Of a DNA stretch of 64,000 bases, positions 27,838 to 40,630 are shown in pieces. Source of the DNA: Lepturacanthus savala (Eukaryota; Chordata; Actinopteri; Scombriformes; Trichiuridae). Made by a program: the position numbers and the translations under genes. Location of the stretch: the NCBI GenBank assembly GCA_030544235.1, contig CM060464.1, positions 37,303,884 to 37,367,883 on the forward strand, written 5' to 3'. The first letter of the stretch is position 1, and the number at the start of each line of letters is the position of its first letter. Under the pieces are notes generated by a model. That model had not been told where the DNA came from. It worked only from the letters and a program-made list of their open reading frames with translations, and did no database searches.

Positions 27838-29354
27838 CAGGCTCGCCGCTCCGTACACGCAGACTACGCAGCCAGCGTAGGGCCTCAACTAGTGGAGGGG
27901 GGCCTCTAAAATTAAGATTGGGAAAAAAAAGAGAATAAATATTACACTAATAAATATCAAAAATGTTAATTAGTTCTACGGGAGTTTTGTATACCATCAC
28001 TGAAATCGGGAAAATTAAATGTGTAATGCGTAATAAAAAGACTCAGACCCCAGCGGTACAGCGAGTGATGGGAATTCCGTCTCTATTTGGAGAGTCGGAT
28101 CTTTTGGCTCAGCTCGCTAATACGAGTCGGCTCGTTCGGCTCCTCCGTTGCTCCCAACGAGGAGCCGGCTCCTATCTGTCACTTCAAAGAGTCGAGTCGG
28201 ATCGTTCAACTTCAAAGACTCGGATCGTTCACGACGGCACAAAGCGTTGGAGCCACTTTTCTTACTACCCTCTGAAACGGCTTTAATGAGCAATTTTCTT
28301 CAGTTAAAAACTTCAACAATTGAAATGAGAGAATATCATCCAAGAAACACCATGAATCTGGAGCTGAAAAGCGAAAGAGGGAAAAAGAGAAAGACGACAA
28401 ACTTGCATCCCTTTCTGGTAAGTCCATGTTATACCGTGTTTGTTTGTTTTGCTAACACAGCGTTACGTGATAAACTCGACAAGCTAGGCTAGGTTAGCCC
28501 AACAGTAAACAGGATTGGACAGAGAATAAAATACAGCTCTAGCATTTTTTCTCTGCTCCAGGGGGTCGTTGGGGATAACTCCCAGTCTGTCCTGGTAGTG
28601 AGGAGGAGGAGGGGAGGGGGTGGTGGTTGGGGGATGATTTTACATCTGGCCACAGTGTTGTAGAAGGTGTGTTAAAGTCGTGTGTAGTGCAAAAACAAAA
28701 TGTTCGGCCACCTTTGGTCATTCACAAAATGTCACTATTGTTTTGTTTAATGTGTAGGATTAGAATATGTTAATTTTTAAGGTATTTGATTTTGTCCTAC
28801 CATATTAATATCATATAAATACAAATGCTACTAGATAGCATAATATAATGAAGTGATATTTTTGGTTTGGGTATTTTTATTCAAGTTTTACTAATGAGAT
28901 ATTTTTTCATTTAAATCATATTCATAGGGTCAATGCTCAAATACATAGACGGACCACCACATCAGCAAGAAGATGAACCAGATGATGAACCATCGACAAG
29001 CAGTGCAATAAGCAGCCAACAACCATCCAACGTGTCTGAAGGTTCAAGTAAACAGCCACAAACAACAGTCACCTTAGAAGAGACATCCACATCCACAACT
29101 GAAAGCCTGCCCTTGGAGGCAGTTGTTTTATTTATTTGTTATTGTGTTGTTCCTCTCTCTGATTTATTTTTTAACATACAGTATATTATTGTATAATAAA
29201 AGTTAATTGTTTGATATCTACATGTCTATATAAGACTTATTTTCAACTGTAAATTTCGTGAGCTTCCAGGAGTTTGGTGGACGGGCGGGCCGGGGGGGGG
29301 GGGGGGCCTCCCTACAAGCTGAGCTTACTGAGCAAAACCTTAGCAGCGGCCCTG
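27838..29354 (+). mobile_element. hAT transposon with 8-bp duplication CAGAGGTG, carrying transposase 5' exon remnants
   Basis: The ends CAGGCTCGCCGCT and AGCAGCGGCCCTG are inverted. CAGAGGTG flanks both sides (27830-27837 and 29355-29362). Inside, 28325-28417 encodes a short lysine-rich N-terminus (SERGKKRKTTNLHPFL) ending at a splice donor CTG/GTAAGT, the usual first exon of fish hAT transposases. After an acceptor near 28927 a Ser/Gln/Pro-rich segment (SMLKYIDGPPHQQEDEPDDE) follows. The catalytic domain is missing, so this is a deletion derivative. The exon phases do not join perfectly, so splicing here is only inferred. Confidence 0.85.
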
Positions 29355-29620
29355 CAGAGGTGGATCGAGTCAGGGGTGGCGCTGGAGGCAGGGGGTGGAG
29401 TCATTGGTGGGCGGAGTCAGAGGGCAGAGTCAGAGGTGGGTGGAGTCAGGGGTGAAGTCAGGGGCGGAGTCAGGGACGGAGCCAGAGGTGGAGGCAGGGG
29501 TAAAGTCATTGGTGAGTGGAGTCAGAGGTGGGTGGGGTCAGGGGCGGAGTCAGTGGCAGAGTCAGGGGTGGAGTCATTGGTGGGTGGAGTCAAGGGCCGA
29601 GTCAGAGTCTCAGCTCCCCA
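29355..29620. repeat. GTCAGGGG minisatellite, right block
   Basis: Continuation of the array at 27717-27837, with variants GGAGTCATTGGTGGG and GGAGTCAGAGGTGGG. Long Gly/Ser/Arg-rich open frames over it are products of the repeat. Confidence 0.85.
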
Positions 29621-30977
29621 GAAACTTGTCCCTCCATTCCTGAGTAAAGAGCAGCTGTTGTGTGTGTGGGTGCAGTTTTAAAGTGTTTAATCCCACTCTG
29701 TGAACAGGGATCATACTGAACTGTTTATGTAAGCGTTTCTATCTCATCACTGAGATCTTCTATTTTCATTTTCTCTCCTTGCAGATGAGAAATGACGAAT
29801 GTGTAATTACCTGGAGGAGTGAGACGACCAGACTGTCCGTTAGCGGCACAGAAATCCTGCAGTAATGAGAGCAGATAAGCCACTTACAGACAAAAGATCT
29901 GCTTTTTCCTCACCTCACTTCAGCAGCTAATGACAGACGCCTTCACCTCCACACGATAAAAAAAGAAAGAACAGAAACCGTCAGCAGGAGAAAAGTGGAG
30001 CAGAGACTCAGAGTTTCACTGCTGCCGAAGTTTAATTCAAACCTTTTATATTAGAGGGGATGTTTGTGGTTTAACAGAAATGGGTTTAACAGCATCTATT
30101 AGTAAAATACATGCCTGATTATAAATCAAATATCACAGAGCAGTTTACAGCAAACTCCAGACCCCGTTAAAGAACACATTCTTAATGCTGCTTCCCTGAC
30201 TGCAACAAGCAGACAGTCAACTAAAAGGATTTGGCCTGAAAAATCACAAACTTTACTTGATGACTCTCTGAATCACACAGAGAGAAAAAATCCTTGTTCT
30301 GGAGACCTGATGAATTCTGATGGACATAAATATAACCTGCTGTTGTTTGTTATTCTGCTGCAACATAGAGGAAATAATGAACTGCAATTATAACAACTAT
30401 ATATAATAATAACTAAATAACAATACACTAATCATAATACAGCCTCTTCACCATAAAATCACACCAAGTTTATTGTAATAACACTAACATGTGCTGCACA
30501 AAACACATCAACAGAATAAATTAATCATTTGTAGTATTTGCCTGCTTTTTTGCATAATCAGTTATTAAATAGAGATCAGAGGAATTAGAATTGGACTCAA
30601 TCTGGCTCCTGGTACTGGTGGTTATTAAAAAAAAAACTAAAAACAACAACATGGACCTGGACCAAAAAAGAAAAGTCTTTGCTGCTGAGACTGTTTAGAT
30701 GATTTATCATTGACTTGATGATTTAAACGACTTAAACTCTCTGTGTAAAAGATAAATATCAGTTAATAATGGTGATAGTTTACAGGGAGGCAGAACAAAC
30801 AAGAAAACACAAACAAAGACCAAACAAAACTAAACAAACGCAATATTTTAGCAAAGAACAGAAATTAGAAAAAACTGCATGGAACATGAGTATTGAGTAA
30901 AATAATGAAATATGTTTTTAAAATGCAGAAAGTCGTAGCTTCGTTTGCATGTTTTCAGCAGTTTTAACATTCTAACA
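29621..30977. other. Gene-free DNA with one block that looks constrained
   Basis: No protein gene is evident. The block at about 29785-29970 is of mixed composition, lacks repeats and holds motifs such as GTAATTACCTGG and AGCAGCTAATGACAGACG. Its look is that of a conserved non-coding element, but alignment to other fish is needed to say so. Confidence 0.35.
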
Positions 30978-30979
30978 TA

Positions 30980-32474
30980 TATTACTGTTCCAAATAACAT
31001 CAGTCCTGTGTGACTAACCAGATTAATCCAGGTTTTTATTATAGTTTTATTGCTTCATGGTTCAGACCCAGCATTCATGACATCATTGGTAGATTAGTAG
31101 AAAGAGCTGTGTTCTAATAAATATCAGTGGCTGCTGTTTTAAAAACTCTAAACTATTTAGTAGAAATTATTTGTATTATTATTTAATTATTTATGATTTA
31201 TTATTTGAAAGTATTATATGTTTCTAGGATTTAGTGTGAACCTGTGAATCACGAAACTAATATTTAGTTGTATGACACAGTTTTTTTATAACTGTTCACA
31301 TCTGTGCAGCATGGAGTCACCAACTAGTGGAACCTTTCAGCTCTTATTCTACTCCAACATTATTAACAACATTCCAAGACTTCTTGGTTTTTCTTCAGAA
31401 ACAGTGTGTTTGATGTCACCCACAGGTTCTCCATTAGATGAAGGTCCAGGGATTGGGTTGGTCACTCCAGAACATTCATTTATTGGTGTGGAACCAACAT
31501 GCTGCTGGTTTACTGGTGTGTCCAGGCTCGTTGTCTTGTTGAAACTCACATTTCAAGGACATTTCCTCTTCAGCATCAGACAACATGACCCGTTCAGGTA
31601 TTTAGATATATGATAACTGATCCCTGGTCTGTGATAAATAGTGGTGATGCCATAGTAGAGGAACATCTCCACATCATGATGCTGCAGCAACATCTTCACT
31701 GTCTTCAGACTGAACTGTAGCTTCAATCCAGAGTTTGGGGTCGTCTCATTAACTGTCTGCAGCCCTTAGACCCAAAAACAACTATTTACTCTCATCACTC
31801 CACAGAATGTTCCTCCATGTCTCTTTAGGCCAGTTGATGCCTTTTTAACAGAAAGACTTTGTGGTGATTCTAGTAAATAGATCATCTTCACCCAGACCTC
31901 TTCTACCTGTCACAGCACTTACAGGTAACTCCAGACTGGCTCTGATCATCCTGGAGCTGATCATTGGCTGAGTCTTTACCTGATTATTCTACATCCATCC
32001 TGATGCTTTCTTCTGTTTTTCTGTGTTTTTCTATTTTAAGTCATTTGATCATTTTATCTGAACAGCCTATAATTCTTTGCATCTCTTTATACGTTTCCCC
32101 TCTTCAATCACCTTTTTAACCAAAGTTCTACGTCTTGAACAACTCATTTTCCTCAGACTTTCAAACAGAAATGTTCAACAAGTGCTGGTTTCATCCTTAT
32201 CCAGGAACCAGCTGATTCACACCTGTTTTATCACTAAATTGATGATCTCACTGATTGAATACCACACTGATATTTATTAGAACACAGCTCTTTCTATTAA
32301 TCTACCAATGTGTCAGCCTTCAGAGCTGATGTCATGAATGCTGGGTCTGGTTGGTTTTATAGAATCTACTGAACCTGATGATCAATTATTTACCATGAAG
32401 CAATAAAACTATAATACAAACCTGGATTAATCTGGTTTGTCACACAGGACTGATGTATTTGGAACACTACTGTA
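30980..32474 (-). mobile_element. Decayed Tc1/mariner-type transposon with ~200-bp inverted repeats
   Basis: The left end (ATTACTGTTCCAAATAACAT and CAGTCCTGTGTGACTAACCAG) is the reverse complement of the right end near 32300-32474, with TA at the borders. On the minus strand around 31520-31560 an eroded frame reads QQDNEPGHTSK, the Tc1 transposase motif around its second catalytic Asp, and WSDQPNPW follows. Stops and frame changes show that it is inactive. Confidence 0.8.
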
Positions 32475-32660
32475 CATAATGTGTTTAAAGATGAAATCTC
32501 CTCTTCTTATCTGCTTTAATTTGAATACAGTGTCTGATTGAAGGATATAAACTACTCACACACTTAAAACAGATTAAAAGTCAGAATTGAAGCAATTAAG
32601 CTTCATCTGCACCTATTTAAGATCACATTTCCCATCATGGATATTAAGAGCATTCCCATC

Positions 32661-32661
<1 letters not shown>

Positions 32662-32707
<46 letters not shown>
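32662..32707. repeat. (CA)n microsatellite
   Basis: A nearly perfect CA run of about 22 units. Confidence 0.95.
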
Positions 32708-32712
<5 letters not shown>

Positions 32713-32719
32713 TACACAC

Positions 32720-33139
32720 GCACATGCTGGGCTGTGTCCGTTTGGCTGTAAAGGATTACAGCAGCGCAGCAGTAATTAGTTGTGGCATAATGAACATTTG
32801 GCCCTGTGGTGAGGAATAATTAAGCAGCACTTTGCAATGATCAGTGACAAGGTGACAAGGCCACGAAACCTCCCGACTTCACCAGCACTCACACTTAACG
32901 GCTTCATTACACTGTGGAACTGATTTCCACACACACACATGAATAAAACATACATACATGTGCTGTATGTAAATAATGGATCTGGTTTGAACATGCATGT
33001 GTCCTTACTGCAGGAAACTCAGCATCATTAATCACATTAATCTGGATCTTTGGGTTTTATTTCAGCATCAAATCCTCATTTCATCCTGTTTCTGCTGTGT
33101 TTTTACCAGCAGGTGGAATATTTAGACGTGGTTGGAACA
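32720..33139. other. Gene-free DNA
   Basis: No gene visible. The part at 32755-32890 (CAGTAATTAGTTGTGGCATA, then AATAATTAAGCAGCAC) has homeodomain-like TAATTA cores and no repeats; it may be regulatory, but there is no direct support. Confidence 0.3.
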
Positions 33140-33302
33140 TACAAGTGCATCTGAAGCATTTCAGAAAATGAAATGAACTCATTTAAAATAAAGTGAAATA
33201 TTCTGATCTTTTATTTATTGTAATTTTTCAGATAATGAAAACACAAAACGTTTTTATTCTAAAGTAAACACTAATGCTATAATTTATTGAGATGCTCCTG
33301 TA
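33140..33302. mobile_element. Palindromic MITE, mariner-like, TA-bounded
   Basis: It begins TACAAGTGCATCTGAAG and ends TTTATTGAGATGCTCCTGTA. The two ends are imperfect inverted repeats, and the sequence matches the pattern of the common fish MITE starting GTGCATCTCAATAAATTAG. The element is old. Confidence 0.6.
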
Positions 33303-33480
33303 GCTATTTGAACATCAACTAGTTTAATATACAAACAACATTATATAGTGAACAAATATTTCACTTCTGTGACTAAAACTCAACTGTCCTCATCATGTTC
33401 CTCTTTAGAAAATGTTTATTCATTAAACTAATCTGTGATTTGTGATGTGTTTGTTTTAAAAGTCCTGATCTGCCTCAGTC

Positions 33481-33660
33481 TCTAGAACTTTATTGATCCA
33501 ACATCAGGGAAATGTGTGTGTTATCACAGCTCAGATACACAGAACCAATGAGTAAGAAAATGTTCTTTTTAAAAAATATTTAGAGGCAGAAAAACATAAA
33601 TACATGTTATATACAGAGCATACAATAAAAGTAGCAGTACAATACACTGGAAGCATCATG
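33481..33660 (-). mobile_element. Retroposon 3'-end fragment
   Basis: ACTTTATTGATCCAACATCA with downstream GGGAAATGTGTGTGTTATCA resembles the reverse complement of a common teleost LINE/SINE 3' end (ACTTTATTGATCCCxxxGGGAAAT). The rest of the element is not recognisable. Confidence 0.45.
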
Positions 33661-35371
33661 CATGGTTAAGGTGGTCATTATGGTTTTTAATTCATTCTTT
33701 GTGTGTTTAAATCAGTTTTTTGATGTTTTAAGTGTTCTCTTCCTTTGTTTCCTGCGTTTTGCTGCATTTGGTCTGTAACAGCTTTTTCTTTATTCTCATT
33801 ATTAAATCTGCTCTTCTCTCTACAACGCTGACACCACAGAGTGAAACTGCCTTTACTGTCTGTGAAACTTTAACCTCCTGACAGAAACTCGGACATGGAT
33901 TATTTTTAATATCAGAGACATTTCCCTTCTTTGGAACAGAGAATTTACCAAAGGATTCATTGCAAAATTCATTGGAAATCTTTGTTTGCAGATTAATGTG
34001 TAAGCTGAGAAACGTTCTGTGCACCTGTCACATGGATTTGTTTATAATTTAATAATAATAAATTCATAATAATTTAATAATTGATGGAGCAGTCAGAGCA
34101 GCACCTGCTTCCATGTTGCTGCAAACACTTCTCACCTGGTTTATAAATCCAGCTGCTTCATTACATCGAGGTGCAGAGACAAAGGATGTTCAGAGTTCAG
34201 TAATAAATACATGAAAACAAAATCCATGCAGAATTGACTCTGGTCTTTACAGAAAGAGGAAATGATGCGGTGCTATGATTGTTATTTTGAGGATTCTGAT
34301 ATAAATATACATGGCTCATTTAAAGCAAAGCTCTTCCGAAACCAGACTGTTCAACATGTTACTGTAGAACTGGAGGAAGTGGAACGTCTGGTCTGAAACC
34401 AGCCGCCATGTTGGAAACGTGGCCGAGACCAGGGAGTTAAACTCAGCTTGATCCTGGGTCACATCAGTGTTCTGGTGGACCAATTATAAAGATCATATAT
34501 CTGGTTATGTACCACATGTACTTACTTGTTATTATATTAGATAATTACCTCTCCACTCATAATAGTGATGGTGACTAATTCACAAAAAATTTTAACCAGA
34601 ATTTAAAATCAGCTGCAGCAGAAATAATGTTGTATTGTTGTTAGCGTCTAATTATTAAACATTAAAATCATCACAGATATCTAGAGACTCATACCAGAAT
34701 ATGCTGATAACCACTATTAACTATTGATTTATTTCATGAATCTATGGTTTAGTGTTGCTATGCTAAATATTAAAGAATAGAAAGTAGCAGAAAGTAATGA
34801 CAGATGTACTTCAACAAAGGAAAAGAAGAAAAAACAGAAACTTTCCTGTTTTTAAACAACCTTCGTGGCCGATTGAGAAAAAGATGTTGGAGTTAACGAA
34901 GTCGTACAAAGACAACGTGACCAGCGTGTCGCCGTTAACTTTTACATTTTAACATTTATTCACTTTCTCTCAATAAATCACACCAGTCTGTGAAGCTCTG
35001 AAGGGGCCACAGGAAATGAGGTGGCGGCCCAGATTTGGGCCCTGGGCCTCGGGTTGGACTCCTATGGTCTAGTTCCTCCATCAGGTGCTGCATGTTGTTG
35101 AGGACCAGCAGCTGGAAACTCAACAGAAGCTTCCTCCTCTTTCAATTCTCAGTATTAACTAACAGCCATCCATCTCTCTCCTGTGTGTTTAAATCCTCGT
35201 AACAATGGCCATGATGGAAACAAGGCTAACGAACAAGCAGGACGCCATAGGATGAACAGCGAGAGGAAGAAGAGAAGATGAAGAGAGGTAAAGTGTTAAA
35301 AGCAACATTACAGCTTCATTGCATCATCACAGTATGAAAAATGCATGAAGCTGCATGTCGCTGCCTCCTCA
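33661..35371. other. Gene-free DNA
   Basis: I see no gene. A 98-codon minus-strand frame at 33728-34024 has no recognised domain and lies in AT-rich sequence. The interval is otherwise ordinary intergenic sequence. Confidence 0.45.
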
Positions 35372-36010
35372 GCTGTACTCAGTGGCGTAACGGACACCCC
35401 CGCAGCCCCCGCAAGGCGGGGGGGCCCGGGACAATAGGGGGGCCGATAGTGTCATTTTTATTCCCGTCAACAGGATTGAATTAATTACTATGGATAACTG
35501 AGCTCAGCGGGTTTGACTGTGCGCACTGCCCCTTTAAATTCGAACGTTCGATGTTTCACGTCAATTGCCGCTTTTGGTGGAACATTAATGTATCTTTTCT
35601 GCCGCTGTAGCTTCTGCCTGTGACGACTGCATTGTTTGTAGCCTACAGTGACAGCAGCGAACATAGCCCACAAAGTGGAAATGAAACGCAGTCGGGAACA
35701 AAGTGGTGCTCAAAAACGGCAGAGGAAGAAGAAAAAAGAAGAGTTTAATTCAACTCTTCCCAAAATTGCATCTATATTTGGGAGAGTTAATCCAGCAGTT
35801 GTTTTTCCGGAGTCGCTAGCAGGTAGGCTATAGCCTCTGTAACAGGAGACTAGTTGAGTTAAATAGTTAAATAAGGCTAGCAGTTAGCGTCCATGACCAC
35901 CTAGATGAAATTGTTCATTCTTTTTTAGTCTGAAATGAATGAAATATTAGCACATGGCAATTAGATAATAAAATACAACTATGAAATGCCTCGCTGCTTC
36001 TGTCATTTAA

Positions 36011-36420
36011 CCTGTTCCCTCCCTGTCGTTTATAAATAATTAATCCTTCTTGACTAACAATCACCAAATGTTCATGTAACACCAACATGTCCTCAAGAAA
36101 CTCAGCTACAAGTTTATTTCAACCATTATTAGATTAACAAAACGCTAAGCAATAATATGAGCACATAGCGAAAACATAAAGTTACCGAAACTTTATGTAT
36201 TTTCGTGATCATATTTCTCCAACAGCGTATTCTCCGCCAGTAAACATGGCACCGTTAGAAAGCTCTAGTTCTTTTTGGTGAACGGGGTGAACTAGTTCAA
36301 TTCCTCGAAAAGACCCGTTCTTTTCGTTCGCGGCGTCCTTAATTGGCTGAACAGTCTGGTCACCAATCATATTTCCTCATTACAACTAGAAAACAGCAGC
36401 AGCGCCCTGAGGAGCGCGGG

Positions 36421-36458
<38 letters not shown>

Positions 36459-36846
36459 GGGGGGGGGGGGGTGTCCCTGTGTCCCTGTGGTGCGTGATAC
36501 GTCAAATTAGATCACATGACTCGATTCTATTGGCTCTGACGCTTTCGTAGTGGTGTCAATCACCCAAATAGGATCCAATAGGATCTCAGATATCACCCTG
36601 TCTGTCCCTCCTCCCGTCCAGCTTTACACACACAGCCCAGCTCAACGCATATGTGCCCATAAATAGATAATTATGATATTGTATATTATATAGTATCATT
36701 ATATATAATGTATCATGGTACTTTAATAGAATTATTTAGCAAATTATATGGTATATATGTGATTATTATTGTAATTTTTGAGGATGTGCCAAATATGCTT
36801 AAATGTGCCAAAATCATATCCACCTGGACACACCTGAACTAAAACA
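36011..36846. mobile_element. piggyBac-like MITE, copy 2, nested in the hAT element
   Basis: It begins CCTGTTCCCTCCCTG right after TTAA (36007-36010) and shares most of its sequence with the copy at 2903-4245, including CCCTGTGGTGCGTGATACGT and the block ending CCTGAACTAAAACAT. Its right terminus is lost. It lacks the SINE of copy 1 and so shows the empty site (CATGGTACTTTAATAGAATT). A (TG)n(G)n tract at 36422-36471 is embedded. Confidence 0.8.
36422..36471. repeat. (TG)n followed by a poly-G run
   Basis: About 16 TG units followed by an uninterrupted run of about 16 G. The poly-G part could form G-quadruplex structure and is prone to sequencing error. Confidence 0.9.
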
Positions 36847-36979
36847 TCTCTAAAATCAGTCTGGTTTATCTTATGAGGCTGAACATTTGTGGAATTACTT
36901 ATAACACTTTATTTTACTGATCCATGGGTGAATTGGGCTACTAACACATGATTTTCAGGTGATTTTCAACCCAAATAGA

Positions 36980-37016
36980 TGTTTTTTTTTTTTTTTTTTT
37001 TTTTTTGGGGGGGGGG
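36980..37016. repeat. Poly-T followed by poly-G
   Basis: About 27 T then about 10 G, a mononucleotide tract junction inside the hAT element. Confidence 0.9.
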
Positions 37017-37351
37017 AGCAAATTTAGATTAATTTATACTATGATGAATGCTTTATTTAAACATTTAAACAAAATATGATGAATTTTTTTGTAATACAGA
37101 ATACATTCTTATTTAATTTTCCAAACCATATGGTTTTATTTCTGTTCACCTTGCCTTAACTGTCATTATTGTTGTAGCCCAATTGTTAGGCTATTGTTGT
37201 CATAGTTTCTGAAAACACTGGTTCTATGTGTATGACTTAGGCTTAACTCACACTACTAGGCCTAGGCTATAATTTTGTTGTCATGGAGTTACAGAAGTTA
37301 TTTGGGCTTTTGCCAAGTATCAGACATTAAATAAATGAGAAATACTGAATA

Positions 37352-37356
<5 letters not shown>

Positions 37357-37390
<34 letters not shown>
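37357..37390. repeat. (TA)n microsatellite
   Basis: Perfect TA run close to the right end of the hAT element. Confidence 0.9.
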
Positions 37391-37392
<2 letters not shown>

Positions 37393-37449
37393 TACACTTA
37401 CTAGCTGCAGGGGGGCCCCACATACTTCCGTTACGCCAGTGGCTGTACT

Positions 37450-38515
37450 GTGACATATCAATTAGCTGCCATGACAACAGCAACCACAGCTCTGATGTCA
37501 ATTAAAACAATGGGTGATTTATAGATGAAAGGGAGAAGAAGAAGAAGAAGAAGAAGAAAAAGAAGAAAAAAGAGAAGAGATTCACATTCAGGAAAATAAC
37601 ATGAACATTTACATATATCTTTAAAACTTGTTTGGAGTTCATTTCTAATTTTTTTTTTCATATTTTTCAGTTTCCAGTTATGTTTTGAGGGCAAACATGT
37701 TCCTGTGCGTCAGTTTGTTCAAAGATTCTCAATAAAAGATTCACTTACTTTCATGTTTATGTCAATTAAATAAAATCCTTGAGTCACAATTAATCAGCGT
37801 TGGAACAAGAGCTGCTTCTCTTTTCTTTTTTTCCCCTGAGTCTTTTCTCTTGTTTCCAGGGATGAAGCAGCTTTTCTTTTGCAGGATTAAACGTCTTCCT
37901 GCTGATGGATATGTTGTTTTTTTGTAATGTTTTTTGTAGTAAACATTGACTTTTTTCTCTGCTTCTAATGTACTTCACTTTCTGTGGTTTGCACCATGCA
38001 ACCAGTCAGATTGACTTGTGAATTATGTCAGAAACTGGTGCAGATAAAAGCGTCCTTTGAAAGCAGCAATAAAAGAAAATCAGCCTCAGACAATGAGCCG
38101 CAGATCAAATCCCATCAAACAGGAACATTTCCCTCTGTTTTTGATTGTGATTAAGCCTCATTTCATGACAGACACTAAAATAATTGCGTAAGTAATGAGA
38201 TAGTGAGAGTATTTTTTTTTTCTCTTGCTCCTTTCAAATGAAGAAAAGATGATGAAAACAGCCTTGACTACAGGAAGCAGCTGGGTGGGAAAGGAGCTTC
38301 AAACAGAATGAGAAGAAAAAGAAGCTGAAGGTTTGGTCCTGAATGAAGTCAACGAGCTGCTTTAATCAAACAGAGAGAGATGAGGCTAAGAACATGTTAA
38401 TAATGTATATAATGAGAAGATAAATAATGTGATAATAATAATAATCATATGGGATAATAATGTCATTGTGTAGCACCACTGCAGTAAATACCAGATGTGG
38501 AGGCATCAGCCATGT
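37450..38515. other. Gene-free DNA with a GAA tract and a possibly constrained block
   Basis: A GAAGAAGAA tract lies at 37531-37575. The block at about 38020-38215 (GATAAAAGCGTCCTTTGAAA, then ATTGCGTAAGTAATGAG) is non-repetitive and could be a conserved non-coding element. No gene is visible. Confidence 0.35.
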
Positions 38516-39160
38516 TCAATTCAATTCACTTTATTTTTATAGCCCAATATTACAACACAGTTGTCTCAAAGTGCTTTCCAAAATCCAGTCCAAAGTGACC
38601 CAGACATCCCCCGTCCTTAGACCCTCCTTCTTGGCAAGGAAAAACTCAAAAACCCAGGGGGAAAAAGGAGAAACCTCGAGGAGGACCACAGTGAAGGAGA
38701 GATCCACTCCCATGGACGGACAGGCTATAGATGAACCAGGACTGACAGACATCCATCTGATGATGAAATAATAGTCTATAAAGATGTTTCAGTCTGTAGA
38801 GATGCCGTAGGGTGGGGGCAGAAGGGTGGGTCCAACCAGCCAGGTGAAGGTTCATCAGGGGCCTTGATGGGTCGCATCAGGAGTCGTCATCGTTGGGCCT
38901 CGTGCGGATGAACTGAAACAGTAGCCACTCCCCCGAAGGGGAGTGGGGAGAAGGACTCTGGTGAATAGTGATGTAAAGACCAAGTATAAACTAGATACTG
39001 TTTATTAATGACAGTGGTACATGGTACCAGAAAGAGATGATAGGACTCAGTGACTGTACTTCCCCCAGCATTCTCACTCCTAGGGCAGCTTAGACTGAAC
39101 TGTGGGTTTAAGTCTACCTTTAACTACCCTGACCATAGGCCTTTTGAAACAGGAATGTTT

Positions 39161-39766
39161 TCAGTCTAACCTTAAATGCACAGACTGTGTCGGCCTCTTT
39201 AGTAGTAGTTGGTTCCATAAGACAGGGGCTTGGTAACTAAAGGCTCTAGCTCCTACTGTGCTTTTATGGACCCGTGGAACTACCGGTACCAATAGACCTG
39301 CATTCTGAGAGAGAAGTGTTCTGATTGGATGGTACAGGACCAGAGCATCTTTAAGATAAGAGGGGCCCATCCCATTAATGGTTTTATAAGTGAGGAGTAG
39401 GATTTTAAATTTAATTCTGAACTCAACAGGAAGCCAATGAAGGGCTTGGAGTATGGGGGTGATGTGTTCTCTTCTATTAGTTCCTGTTAGTAAACGAGCC
39501 GCTGCGTTTTGAACCAGCTGAAAACTTTTTAGGGAACTTTTAGGACACGCTACTAATAGGGAGTTACAGTAATCTAGTCTAGATGTAACAAACGCATGGA
39601 TTATTTTTTCAGCATCATTTTTAGACAGGATATTTCTAATTTTGGCTATGTTACGCAGGTGAAAGAAGGCTGTTCTACAGGCTTGATTAATACGAGCTTT
39701 AAATGATAAGTCTGGCTCAAATAAAACTCCTAGGTTTTTAACTGTGGTGCTAGAGGCTATCTTCAC
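39161..39766 (-). pseudogene. LINE ORF2, C-terminal domain
   Basis: The 201-codon frame encodes the region after the RT thumb: VKNLGVLFEPDLSFKARINQ, SRLDYCNSLLVACP, AARLLTGTNRREHITPIL, LHWLPVEFRIKFKILLL and VLWNQLLLKRPTQS. These are standard for the CR1/L2 group. It directly follows the RT frame, separated by a stop near 39767. Confidence 0.85.
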
Positions 39767-39767
39767 A

Positions 39768-40630
39768 TTATCTAGTTACTAGTTGCTCAGATAGGGACTC
39801 TCTAACACTTTTTGGGCCTAATATAATAACTTCAGTTTTATCAGGGTTAAGTAACAAATAGTTAACAGACATCCAGGTCTTTATGTCTCTAACACGTTCA
39901 TGTACCAGCCTGATCTGATCGGGTTTAATTGATAAGTATAGCTGTGTGTCATCTGCGTAGCAGTGGAAATTTATGCCGTGTTTTCTGATAATATTACCCA
40001 AGGGCAGCATATATAGAGTAAACAAAATGGACCCTAGGACTGACCCTTGTGGAACACCATAAGTGACTCGAGTATGATGATGATTGCTGGTTAACGCTAA
40101 CAAACTGGAACCTATTAGATAAATAGGATTTAAACCAGGAGAGAGCGGATCCTCTAATGCCTATGTCCCATTCCAATCTCTGCAATAAGATGCTGTGGTC
40201 GATTGTATCAAACGCAGCACTTAGATCCAGCAGGACCAGAACCGAGCCCAGTCCATCATCAGCAGCCAGCAACAAGTCATTTGTGACCTTGACTAGTGCT
40301 GTTTCAGTGCTGTGATGGGCCTGAAAACCGGACTGAAAATCTTCAAATAAACTGTTGTCCTGTAAGTGCTGACACAGCTGTTTAACTACCACTCTTTCAA
40401 GAACTTTTGAAAGAAAGGGTAGATTTGAAATTGGCCTGTAGTTTACTAAAATATCTGGCTCAAGAGTGTTTTTCTTTAAGAGTGGTTTAATAACTACATG
40501 TTTAAAAGCCTGCGGCACGTATCCAGTTATTAGGGACATGTTAATTATATCTAAGATATTATCAATAATTAATGGCAGCGTCTCTTTAAGGAGTTTAGTT
40601 GGAATTGGATCTAGAATACACGTAGTTGAC
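39768..40630 (-). pseudogene. LINE ORF2, reverse transcriptase
   Basis: The motifs FKHVVIKPLLKK, NYRPISNLPFLSKVLERVV, FQSGFQAHHSTETALVKV, LLDLSAAFDTIDHSIL (first Asp), GVPQGSVLGSILFTLYMLPL and FHCYADDTQLYLSIKPD (catalytic YADD) follow in order. One frame change occurs near 40030-40060. The enzyme performs target-primed reverse transcription in the intact family. Confidence 0.88.

Larger units (their letters stand above)
35380..37441 (+). mobile_element. hAT transposon with 8-bp duplication GCTGTACT
   Basis: The ends CAGTGGCGTAACGG and CCGTTACGCCAGTG are inverted. GCTGTACT flanks both sides (35372-35379 and 37442-37449). A first exon of a transposase is visible at about 35681-35822: MKRSREQSGAQKRQRKKKKE, then a hydrophobic tail and a splice donor (AG/GTAGGC near 35823). 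The KR-SGAQ-R-KKK pattern is typical of ZMYM1-like hAT transposases of fish. The catalytic part is missing. A piggyBac-like MITE and several microsatellites sit inside. Confidence 0.88.

Noticed and set aside
33728..34024. 98-codon minus-strand open frame
   Set aside because: No domain, splice context or coding-like composition; probably chance in AT-rich DNA.
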